From NCBI GenBank assembly GCA_019633425.1, contig WSUB01000368.1, positions 1-16,439 of the forward strand: 16,439 bases of DNA. The letters are read 5' to 3'. Positions within the stretch are counted from its first letter, which is position 1, and each line of letters begins with the position of its first letter. A program made the position numbers and the translations under genes. Positions 1 through 9,210 of this stretch are shown one piece after another. The notes beneath the pieces are model-generated. The model worked only from the letters and a program-made list of their open reading frames with translations, searched no databases and was not told the DNA's origin. The DNA is from Tulasnella sp. 424 (Eukaryota > Basidiomycota > Agaricomycetes > Cantharellales > Tulasnellaceae).

Positions 1-404
1 TAGAAAAGCGCACAGCGAAAATGATCGGTCCGAATTAGGGTCGCTGTGGCCAGGACTGCCCGGAGGGCAATGCTTTGTTTCAATTTGGTCTTGCTTGTGT
101 ACGTAGAATTCACAAGGTTCGAAAACGTTTTGAAAACGCGAGGCATACAAGTCAGAGACAAACACGTTTCTTCGGCCGGCGTGCAACTGGACTCGTCCAC
201 CACCGCCTAACGTTGCTCTCTTTTTCTTGCGCTCGAGAGCTGATATAACTGATACGGTTGAACCTCGGCCTTAGTCAGAAAAGGTAAGATGGAGATTTCG
301 TCACCCTTGAACAAGCGCCCAAATGGCTTGGATTTAGCCTCGCTGACCCGTTCTCATGTCGTGCCTCATCCATAATCTCAGCCAAGCCGTCCGAAAACGC
401 TGAA
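1..404 (+). promoter_or_regulatory. Upstream region and leader of the kinase-NACHT-WD40 gene
   Basis: No convincing coding exon is visible. A TATA-like stretch (GATATAACTGATA, about 241-253) lies about 155 bp before the chosen ATG at 405, which would give a leader of roughly 120 nt. A donor-like GTAAGA at 284 and an acceptor-like GGATTTAG ending at 337 could mark a small 5'UTR intron. A near-palindrome (TTCGAAAACGTTTTGAA, 118-134) is present, with no assigned role. These are sequence observations only; the transcription start is inferred. Confidence 0.4.
289..375 (+). other. Possible upstream ORF, 28 codons
   Basis: An ATG at 289 opens a 28-codon frame that ends with TAA at 373-375, 29 bp before the main ATG at 405. 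If transcription begins near the TATA-like site at about 245, this would be a uORF able to dampen translation of the main gene. The ATG would be removed if the possible leader intron 284-337 is spliced. No conservation evidence is available here. Confidence 0.2.
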
Positions 405-1546
405 ATGAACCGAAGCTCAGACTCAAACGTCCCCTTGATGGAATCGAGCTCACTCGTTCAACCTGGCCGACACTTCGAGTTCTTCGAGACAGTCGAAGAA
501 CTGGCTGGGTTCATAGAAATTCCTGAACAACCCACAATAAACGCTGGTTACGCGGATATCTATCGCGGGTTCTGGACAAACCCGCAAGGCGAGCGGTTTC
601 AAGTGGCAATCAAGCAGCTGAGGACCGTCCGGAAGGACAGACACACAAAGCAGGAAGAACTAAAGTTGAAAACAGATATAGTGGGTGCTTTGAGTTATCT
701 GTACTTGATGTAACACATCTCAACTTTGGCTTGTATCAAGCGCCTCAAACGAGAAGTTTTCGTTTGGAGCCAAACAACACACCCAAACCTTCATCCTCTA
801 TTGGGATATCGTTCGCACCCCCAGCCGCGGCTCATCAGCCCGTGGTGCCCCCAGGGTAATTTAAACGACTACTTACAGGCGAATCCTGGTCTCTCCCGAT
901 GCGACAAGCTTCGATTGGTGCGTTGCCTTCCAAATCGTCCTCTCTCCTTCGGTCATTATTCACCATATCCTACCAGATCTTTCAAACGGCTTGCGGCCTC
1001 GAGCATCTGCACTCGCGAACCCCCCCAATCTACCATGCCGACATCAAGCCAGAAAACGTGTTGATTCACGATTCGTCCGGTCCGGCGCTTTCTGATTTCG
1101 GCCTGAGTCGGGTTGTCCAGGACCTTGAGGCCAGGAGTGGGTTCACAACCAGCGAGACGCCAAAAGGAACTTTGAGGTATATGGCCAGCGAGCTCTCGGC
1201 TGGACAGAAACCGAATATGGAGTCCGACGTATATGCTTTTGGTGGTCTGATTTTAACTGTGAGTATGCGCAAGTGAGCAATAGAGGATGCTTTACGAGCC
1301 GGCACGTTTCGATACTAGGTCATGAGCGGCAAAGCCCCATTCGACGGTCTACTCCATCAAGTCATACTGCGCCGGGTGATACTAGACGAGCCACCTATTC
1401 CAAAAGATCACCCGAACCTACCGCCTCATGATTCTCTCTGGAAATTAATGCGCCGTTGCTGGAACAATGATCCCACTGCGCGACCAACGATGCGGGATGT
1501 CCTGCTGGAGGTAAGCCTTGATCCCAATCCGTTCCGACAAAGATAG
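405..1546 (+). other. TKL-like kinase module (exons 1-4)
   Basis: Exons 405-680, 741-917, 977-1258 and 1319-1510 join in phase 0 to give a kinase catalytic domain of about 265 residues. Visible motifs: a weak glycine loop (INAGYADIYRG), VAIK with Lys70, the alpha-C Glu97 in RLKREVFVW, the catalytic loop HADIKPENVL with Asp173 and Asn178, DFG with Asp191, a MASE in place of APE, and the C-lobe DVYAFGG and RRCWNNDPTARPTM motifs. His-Ala-Asp replaces His-Arg-Asp, so it is a non-RD kinase; the ATP and Mg ligands are present, so activity is plausible. If intron 4 (donor GTAAGC at 1511) is not spliced, the frame ends at TAG 1544-1546 after 12 more residues, giving a stand-alone 321 aa kinase. That is the main alternative to the fusion model. 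Confidence 0.85.
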
Positions 1547-4500
1547 TGAAGGACGCATTTGGCGTATCGAGTTGTTGAGACAGATCATCCACGAAGAGTC
1601 TAATCCGCTATCAGGGCTCTACCCTGCGTCTGGTCCTAATGACGGCGGTAGCAAACACCGTGACATGGATATCGATGTAAGCCTCCACACATCATTGGAA
1701 CTCCATCTAATATCGGCCCTCTAGTTTCCGGGTGCCCTCCAACACGGAGGGACCTTGCCCTTGCTCCCTGCTGATCCTGTCCCAATGGGGTACTCGCCGG
1801 CAGGCGTGCCCGTGGCGAACATAGAGCACAATACGATACGTGGAGAACTATTACACACCACTCGCAAGACATTGGAAAGTGTGCAATTACACTCGAAAGT
1901 CATTCCGGTCCTCGGGAAATATATTGGAGCCGTTGCTGAAGTAGGGCTTAGCCTGGTGGAGATCGTTCAGGTGGAGTCAATGGTTTTGCTTTCGTCCGTT
2001 GTTGCTGCTAAGGTTCCTTGTCTAGGCGACGAACAAAAGCGAAAACGTGCCAAATAGTCTGAAGCTCAACCCGTTGAAGTTAGCCAAGCTTCTTCAAAGC
2101 TTCGGGGAACAGTTGAAGCAACATCGAGCCGGTGATATAGGTGCTCATTTTACGGATATACGGAAGTAAGTGGGACCTGGCCTCCCAGTGGTTCGATATC
2201 AGAATTCTGACGCTCTCTCCAGGGAACTCGAAGTCGTGCGAGCGAAGATCAGGGAACGAGGTTCCTCCGACCTCGCCCAGAATGAGTTTTCTTCGTTCAA
2301 CCATCCAAATCAAGAGCGATATCAAGGAGCAATCCATAGGATGTTGGAGGAAATCCAGGTCCGTTATGGAGCATCATCGCTAATGACCTGGGCTGATATT
2401 TCGCGATTTTAGCTCCTCGTCACTCTAGACACAGCTAGTCTGGTGGCTGAATTCGGTAGGCAATATAACCTTCAATTTGGAGGCCCTGGGTAAGCTAACA
2501 CACGTCTATGTCTAGGAAACGCCGGAATTCAAGAGCAAAACCGTTCTCTACTTGATCGCCTGGGAGATGGAAATTACGGAGCACAGGGAAATGCGGTTGA
2601 GGATGTCGTTTGCTTGCCGGGAACCAGGGTAGAAATATTGGAGCGGATTGACAAGTGGATAAGGGATGCATCCACCGCCGACCGGGTGTTCTGGATCCGC
2701 GGGATGGCTGGGCGAGGCAAATCCACCATCGCGTCCACAGTGGCCCACAACTGGCAATCCCGAGCGACCTGTGCCATCTTTCACTTCCGTCGAGGCCATA
2801 ACACGGTGAACACGCGTATCGTTTGCGCTCTTGCAAGGCAACTTGGGAGCAGCTTGATCCCGGAGGTCAGGAATGCGATCCTGGAAAGTGTGCAACAAAA
2901 CGGGGACATCGCAGACCAACGACTCAACGTCCAGTTTGAGACACTGTTTGTTCTACCCCTTTCAAAGCTCATACATCACCCTCACACGATCCTCATTGCT
3001 GTCGATGCCCTTGACGAATCCCAAAATCTTAAAGATGTCGTGGATTTCGTGAAGCTCATTGACCGACACTCCTCCTCGTTTACCACCAACGTCAAATTCC
3101 TTCTCACATGTCGTCCAGAGGCCCAACTACTTCGTGCCCTTGAGCCAAGGAGGTGGCTAGTAGAAGATCTAGACTCGTCAGTCAATGTGGTGGACGACCT
3201 CGCACGGTTCATCAAGCAAGGCTGCACGCAGATTCGGGAGGACCATGGTCTCTCAGAAGACTGGCCTGCATCCAGTGACATCAGAAGCTTGGTGGATATG
3301 TCACAAGGCTTATTTCAATGGGCCCGAACCGTAATCACATACATTGGGAACGGGTCGCCTATGAATCGGCTCCGGGATTTGCTCAAGCGACCGGCGACAT
3401 GGAACGGGCTCGACGAGCTGTACCACCAGATCCTTTCAAAGGCATTCGATAACGTCAGGCTAGATGCAGCGAAGCAAGCGGTTCTGTACTCCATACTAGG
3501 AACCCTGGTTGTTGCACCGTATCCCGTCTCTCTTGACGTCATCGCTGCACTGTACGGCGACAACAGCATCTTCGAGGGGGTTGATCGGGAGAGTGTGATT
3601 GAGTATCTACGCCAAGACATTCTCGCGGACCTCAGTTCCCTTCTTCACATTCCCACTTCACCCATTGAATCTATCCACTTCATGCACACCTCCATTAGGG
3701 ACCTTCTCATCAGCGAGCAACGATGCAAGGAGCGGGTCTACTATATCGATGTACGTCAGCATCATGAACGACTTGCAAGCCTTTGCCTTAGCATACTGGT
3801 TCGATGTCTGAAGGAGAATATTTGCAACCTGTCGGACCTCTCGAAGGCGAACTCGGAGGTTCAGGATGTCATTGAACGCGAGGTATCCCCGGCTATTCGT
3901 TACTGCAGCCGAGCTTGGGCCATCCATCTGACGGAAGGGACGGAGTGGTCGAAGCTGGTCACAGAGGGGCCGGATGGCCAACGAGCGGATTTCGAACAAT
4001 TCAGCAGAGGGAAGCTCCTGTACTGGCTTGAAGTAATGAGTCTGATCGGAGGTACAACGGAGGCAATTGTGATCGCAAAACGCGTGTATTCATGGCTCTC
4101 GGTGAGTCTACCGGTTGGATTCAATGTCTAAGTTCAACTGGGTGTGCTGAATCGATGGCCATAGCGATCGCATGACGAGACGCTTTTTGATTCCAAGTCC
4201 CTGACTACATTGTGGAATGATGCCCAGCGGTTCATCGTCGCATTTTCAGAGCCAATTTCCTTTGGAGCACTCCACATTTATGCTTCGGCACTTGCTCACT
4301 GTCCTCAGAACACGCAGCTATGGAAATGCTATGGGGGGCACGCTAAAATTCGAACGCTGCGCGGTGTTCAGCCCTTAACATGGCCAGCTAATCTGTGGAC
4401 TGGAGGCGTTGGTGCTGGTGTGAACACAGTTGCATTCTCGCCGGATGGTGAAGTCTTGGCATCCGGATCCTCTGATGGCGCGATTCAATTGTGGGATGCT

Positions 4501-6742
4501 CAGACTGGGATGCCTTTGGGCCAACCACTGACAGACGACGACGACCCCGTTGTGTCCGTCGCGTTCTCACCAGATGGCAAGGTTCTGGCATCCGGATCCT
4601 GCTACGGCACGGTTCGATTGTTGGATGCTCAGACCGGGGCGCCTTTAGGCCAGCCATTGATCGGCCACAACTCCGTTGATTCCATCGCGTTCTCACCAGA
4701 TGGCAAAGTTCTGGCATCCGGATCCACGGATGGCACGGTTCGATCGTGGGATGCTCAGACCGGGACGCCTTCGGGCCAGTCATTACTAAACTATCGCGAC
4801 CCTGTTTACTCCAACGCATTCTCCTCAGACGGAAAGGCTCTGGCATCCGGACACGACGACGGCACGGTCCGATTGTGGGATGCTCAGACCGGGGTGCCTT
4901 TGGGCCAGCCATTGACAGGCCACAACACCTCCGTTTTGTCCGTCGCGTTCGCCCCAGATGGCAAGGTTCTGGCATCCGGATCCGACGACGGCACGGTTCG
5001 ATTGTGGGATGCGCAGACCGGGGTAACTTTGGGCCAGCCATTGACAGGCCACAACACCTCCGTTTTGTCCGTCGCGTTCGCACTAGACGGAAAGGTTCTG
5101 GCTTCCAGACACAGCGACGGCACGGTTCAATTATGGGATGCTCAGACAGGGACGCCTTTCGGCGAGGCACTGACAGACGACGACGAGGAGTCCGTTATGT
5201 CTGTCGCGTTCTCACCAGAAGGCAAGGTTCTGGCTTGCGGATCCGGCGACGGCACGGTTCGATTGTGGGATGCTCAGACCGGGACGCCTTTGGTCCGGTC
5301 ATTGACGGGCCACACCCGCTCCGTTTTGTCCATCGCGTTCTCGCCAGACTGCAAGGTTCTGGCTTCCGGATCCCAGGACGGCACGGTTCGATTGTGGGAT
5401 GCTCAGACCGGGATGCCTTTGGGCCAGCCATTGACAGACCATGACTTCCCCGGTTGGTCCGTTGTGTTCTCACCAGACGGCAAGGTTCTGGCTTCCGGAT
5501 CCCAGGACGGCACGGTTCGATTGTGGGATGCTCAGACCGGGACGCCGTTGGGCCAGCCATTGACAGGCCACAACGCCTCCGTTTTGTCCGTCGCATTCTC
5601 ACCACATGGCAAGGTTCTGGCATCTGGATCCAGGGACGGCACGGTTCGATTGTGGGAGGCTCAGACCGGGACGCCTTTCGGCCAGCCACTGACAGACGAC
5701 AACGAGTCCTTTATGTCCATCGCGCTCTCACCAGACAGCAAGGTTCAGGAATTCGGATGCTTTGACGATGCTCAGACCGGCTCCGCTGAGGCCATCGCGT
5801 TCTCACCAGACGGAAAGGCTCTGGCATCCGGACACCGCGACGGCACGGTTCGATTGTGGGATGCTCAAACAGGGACGCCTTCGGGCCAGCCATTGACAGG
5901 CCACAACACCGCCGTTTTGTCCGTCGCGTTCTCACCAGACGGCAAGGTTCTGGCCTCTGGATCCTGTGACCGCACGGTTCGATTGTGGGATGCTCAGCGA
6001 GGGACGCCTTTGGGCCAGCCATTGACAGGCCACAAACTCGTCGTTGACTCCGTCGCGTTCTCACCAGACGGCAAGGTTCTAGCATCGGGATCCCATGACC
6101 GCACCATTCGATTGTGGGACCCTCAGACCGGGACGCCTTTGGGCCAGCCACTGACAGCCCATAATGGCCCCGTTTGGTTCGTCGCGTTCTCACCCGACGG
6201 CAAGGCTCTGGCATCCGGATCCGAGGACCGCACAGTTCGATTGTGGGATGCTCAGACCTGGAGGCCTTTGGGCCAGCCATTGTTCGGCCACGACTCCGTT
6301 GATTCCATCGCGTTCTCACCAGACGGCAAGGTTCTGGCATACGGATCCATAGACAACGCCATTCGATTTTGGGATCCTCAGATCTGGACGGTTTGGGGCC
6401 TGCCACTGGACGGTGGCAACCGCAAGGTCTCGTTCGTTTCCATTTCAGATGCAGGTACATTCGTTGCAATCCATGCTACAGATGAGTGTTTATCACAACT
6501 CATGATCTCTTTTTTTTTTTTCAGATCCACAAGGGCCTCAAAGCCTCAGATACTATATTCCAAACATTCAAGATCATTGGGTGCGATTGTCCCCTTCTCG
6601 TTTGTTCTGGCTTCCCTCTCAGTACTGGATCCATGACAACCTCATCTACACCCGATATCCAACAGTACTCTTTTCTAATGGAACCCTTGCTATTCTCTAC
6701 AAACACAAGCTTTCTATCTTCGATGTCTCGCATACTCTCTAG
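405..6742 (+). CDS. Kinase-NACHT-WD40 (NLR/STAND) protein, fungal HET-E-like
   Basis: Model: exons 405-680, 741-917, 977-1258, 1319-1510, 1572-1676 (or from 1584), 1725-1970, 2026-2165, 2223-2358, 2413-2455, 2516-4101, 4165-6454, 6525-6742. The frame stays open throughout and gives about 1,896 aa. Order of parts: TKL-like kinase (residues 45-309), helical linker, NACHT NTPase with intact Walker A (GMAGRGKST, 2701-2727) and Walker B (LIAVDALDE, about 2992-3018), a winged-helix/helical region, 16 WD40 units, and a tail after the propeller ending at TAG 6740-6742. Known for the family: fungal NACHT-WD40 STAND proteins such as HET-E sense non-self and trigger incompatibility or cell death through their N-terminal domain. 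Here the N-terminal effector would be a kinase. Weak point: the intron 4/exon 5 junction. A two-gene reading (kinase stop at 1546, NLR start at ATG 1665 or 1794) is possible. The NACHT-WD40 part is secure; the fusion is inference. Confidence 0.75.
1572..4101 (+). other. Helical linker and NACHT module (exons 5-10)
   Basis: Exons 5-9 encode about 205 residues rich in Leu, Glu and Lys, including GAVAEVGLSLVEIVQ (1926-1970). This matches the all-helical region found ahead of NACHT in agaricomycete NLRs. Introns 1677-1724, 1971-2025, 2166-2222, 2359-2412 and 2456-2515 have GT..AG ends and join compatible phases (0, 0, 2, 0, 1). Exon 10 (2516-4101) holds the NACHT NTPase: P-loop at 2701-2727, Walker B acidic cluster at 2992-3018, then a sensor-type LLTCRPEAQLL (about 3100-3132) and a winged-helix-like stretch with FMHTSIRDLL (about 3679-3708). 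Intron 4102-4164 leads into a WNDAQRFIVAFSEPI segment typical of the linker before WD40 in these proteins. I see no frameshift or premature stop. Confidence 0.85.
4420..6426 (+). repeat. Tandem WD40 array, 16 units of about 129 bp
   Basis: Sixteen consecutive 42-44 aa WD40 units (unit 11 shortened) share the core VAFSPDGKVLASGS, then a variable residue before Asp, then GTVRLWDAQTGTPLGQPL. Nucleotide identity between units is very high; several blocks of 50-60 bp are identical at exactly one repeat period. This is the high-internal-conservation type of WD40 repeat known from HET-E, HET-D and HET-R of Podospora. Fifteen to sixteen units would allow one or two beta-propellers. The array probably forms the ligand-sensing end of the NLR. 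The repeats also create long spurious reverse-strand ORFs (up to 260 aa), which are not genes. Confidence 0.95.
6427..6742 (+). other. C-terminal tail of the NLR with last intron
   Basis: After WD40 unit 16 the frame continues through VSFVSISDA to 6454. An intron at 6455-6524 (donor GTACAT, acceptor after an 11-T polypyrimidine run ending TTTCAG) joins phase 1 to exon 12 (6525-6742). Its product includes YYIPNIQDHWVRLSPSRLFW and WLPSQYWIHDNLIYTRYP, close to the conserved end of agaricomycete NACHT-WD40 proteins. Without splicing the frame would run on to 6636 with an unrelated sequence, so the spliced end is preferred. Confidence 0.75.
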
Positions 6743-7022
6743 TTCGAATGAATTCCTTTTCGAGCTGCAAAGGGGCAGGCGTGAAGAGGCGGGTGCACTG
6801 AGCGGCGGCCCGGACTCGGGCCGAAGCCCGAACACACTCGGTATAGAAAGGGGTAAGAAGAACGTGAATTCGCATAGAGGTGTACAACGATCAGCAGAAA
6901 GGAAAATCACACATTGCTAACTCGTAAAAAGAAAAAGAAAACGAAAAACATTAACACAAAAGTCGGAACCCAACAAAAAAGTAAAACCAAGCGAGGGTGA
7001 CTAGAAAACAAAAAAGACCAAT
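6743..7022. other. Convergent intergenic spacer with hairpins, probable 3' ends
   Basis: This 280 bp stretch lies between two convergent genes. It has a GC-rich part with two overlapping hairpins: CGGCCCG/CGGGCCG with loop GACT (6806-6823) and TCGGGC/GCCCGA with loop CGAA (6816-6831). They share bases and cannot form together. From about 6925 the plus strand is A-rich, hence T-rich in the 3' UTR of the minus-strand transporter. No gene is supported; an apparent ORF at 6521-6910 on the minus strand overlaps the NLR end and has no recognisable features. Confidence 0.5.
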
Positions 7023-9019
7023 CTAGTCGAGGTGCTTGATCTCTTCCTTGGAGTCGGGATACTCGACGTCGTTTCTGACGACACCGTGAGTGGCGAACTG
7101 GTCGACCTTGGTGGACTTGAAGCGCCAGGCCGGAACCTTGTGTTCGAATAGCAAGTCGAGTTCACCGTACGAGCGGTTCCTAAGGTAAAAGTAATAGGTT
7201 AGCCTACCATGAACATAGAAGAAGGGGGAAGAAGGGGGAACGTACTTGGTCTCAGGCAGACGGAGGTAGCAGTAAAGGGTAGAGAGACCAGCGGAGACAC
7301 CCCAGAAGATACCGGATTTGGGACCCCAGTTCCAGGCGGTGGGCGAAAGCATGCGTGGGACGATGATACCGCAGATGATGTTCATAATCTGGTAAGCGAT
7401 ACGCGAAAGCACGATGGACTTTTGTCGGAGACGGGTGGAGGAGATCTCGCCGATGAGGGTGTAGCAGATGGGTCCGAGGGTGGCGTTGTAAGCGAAGTTG
7501 AGGACGATGAGGAGCGAACCGATGGCGAAGATCGAGGACTTGGTGCCGATCCAAGCGAGACCACCGATGATGAAGAGCACGACGGACATGGATGCCATAC
7601 CAACGGTGTAGAGCGTGCGACGACCGAAGATAGTGAGAACTAAGAGAGAGTTGGAAGGTGAGATCAAAAGGAGCAAGGGAGGTGGAAAGGAGAAGGATAC
7701 TTACGACCCCATGAGAAGATAGTACCGATGATGAACATGGAATTGAGAACCATGTTAAGCGAGAAGGCAGTGTTGGTCGAGATACCAGCGGTCTGCAAGA
7801 ATTGAACACCTTGACCGATCAAGTTCTCGCCGGAGAGGAGCTGCATGGCGAAGACCATCATGACGATTTCGGTACGGCGAGCGTCGGTCTTGCGGAAGCA
7901 GTCGAGGTAGGTGGTACCGGCGGAAGCCTCCATCTCGAGTTCGTTGGTGTGGACCATCATCGCGACGGTGGCCTTGGCGTCGTCGGCGGTGACCTTTTCT
8001 TGGTTGGTGAGACGGCGGATGGAGGCTTCGGCTTCTTCGAGACGACCCTTGCGGACGAGCCACCATGGGGAAGGAGGGCAGAACCAGACGATGAGGAAGA
8101 GAGGACCAACCCAGACCCATTGGAGAACGAATGGAAGACGCCAACCTTGAAAAACGGTATTGTCAATATCTTTCAGCGACACTACGAAGATGGAGGGAAT
8201 ACTCACTCCAGTCACTTGCAATGGGCAAAGTGGCCTTGACGACACCGGACGAAAGCAAGATACCGACACCCCAGCAGAGATTGACGTAGGCGGTAAGGTA
8301 ACCACGGAGTTGGATAGGGCAGACTTCGGAGGCGTAGGCAGTGGTAAGTGTTTGGAAAACTCCCCATGGGATACCGCAAAAGACTTCTCCGATGACGAGC
8401 ATGGTAAGGGAGTTGGCAAAGACCATGATGAAGATGAAACCGGTGAGAGCGATGATGGAGGTCATCATGACGATCTTGGGACCCCAGCGGTCAGCAGCGT
8501 AACCGTTGAAGAGAAGACCGATGATGCCGCCGGCAGAAGAGCCGTTGGAGAGGGCGGATTGCCATTGAGCGGGGATAACGTAGCCGTTGGTCGTGCCGGG
8601 CGCTTCAACACCGAAGCGCTTAAGGAAAGCGGCTGTAAAATTAAGACGCGGCTTATTAAAGTTGCCGTCCCGGAACCTGTTAAATGAAAACACTTACGAT
8701 GACCATAGTATGAACCGATGACAACGACATCGTAACCTTCCATGATCAAACTGAAGGGCGGCAAAAGAAGTCAGCATGGTCCGGCCCGGTGTCTCATCTG
8801 TACGGGAAATGCGACTTACGCAGCAGAGAGAGCCATGCTCCAGAAGATGGCCTTCTTGTGAGTCTCAAAGGCCTCACGAAGGGTCATTTGATGCTCAACG
8901 GCATCTGCCTGGGCTGCTTTCTTGATGACATCGGCGTCAAGCTTGCGTGCGAGGTCGTCGGCATTGTCAGCCACGACGACATCGGAATCGACGTGATGAA
9001 TACCGTAGTTGGTAGACAT
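7023..9019 (-). CDS. MFS sugar porter, maltose permease/alpha-glucoside transporter type
   Basis: Complete six-exon gene on the minus strand: 9019-8820, 8750-8698, 8632-8207, 8145-7705, 7639-7246, 7179-7023, giving 556 aa with all phases consistent. Twelve membrane segments are expected for the sugar porter family. Visible signatures: ALIMEGYDVVVIGSYYGHPAF in TM1 and the loop after it, GYAADRWGPK between TM2 and TM3 (residues 128-137), PPSPWWLVRKGRLEEAE after TM6 (from 250; the usual Glu/Arg of PESPRWL are Ser/Trp), FGRRTLY between TM8 and TM9, and PETKNRSYGELDLLFEHKV after TM12 (502-520). The last motif and the acidic N-terminal tail are typical of fungal MAL31/AGT1-like H+-coupled alpha-glucoside permeases at the plasma membrane. 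It is divergent to an intracellular alpha-xylosidase gene, so an alpha-linked di- or oligosaccharide is a likely cargo. The exact substrate cannot be read from sequence. Confidence 0.92.
7215..7241. repeat. Short purine repeat in the last intron of the transporter gene
   Basis: Within intron 7180-7245 the plus strand carries GAAGGGGGAA twice in direct succession. On the transcript strand this is a pyrimidine-rich stretch well upstream of the acceptor. It is probably simple-sequence slippage with no coding consequence. Confidence 0.6.
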
Positions 9020-9210
9020 TAGAGAGGCGGAGGGACGTGAAGGGGTTCTCGTATGAGAGTCGTAAGAGAGGTGGGGGGGAACGTAAAAAAAGGTGGAGGG
9101 GGAGGTGGGGGAAGGTGGAGGAGAGACCGGGGGAGATCTTGAGCTCTCAGGAAGTCCGATCTTGTCGTTCCAAACCTTGAGCCTTGGGAGGTACTTATAG
9201 CATGGAGAAA
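9020..9210 (-). promoter_or_regulatory. Core promoter and pyrimidine-rich leader of the transporter gene
   Basis: On the minus strand a TATA-like GCTATAAGTA (about 9193-9202) lies about 180 bp upstream of the ATG at 9019. Between them is a long CT-rich stretch on the transcript strand, seen on the plus strand as G-runs at 9073-9079, 9098-9102, 9107-9111 and 9129-9133. CT-rich leaders are common in strongly expressed genes of filamentous fungi. The start of transcription, near 9160-9170, is inferred. Confidence 0.5.

Noticed and set aside
4388..6469. Long reverse-strand ORFs (up to 260 aa) and other-frame ORFs (232 aa) across the WD40 array
   Set aside because: They are periodic shadows of the 129 bp repeats; their Arg/Pro/Cys-rich repeated sequence resembles no family.
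6508..6524. T-rich run suspected to be a terminator or frameshift-prone tract
   Set aside because: It is better explained as the polypyrimidine tract of the last NLR intron, directly before the acceptor CAG.
7209..8687. Plus-strand ORFs of 144-175 aa opposite the transporter gene
   Set aside because: They run antisense to well-supported exons, are Asp/Glu/Gly-rich because of GC-biased third positions, and cross the introns of the transporter.
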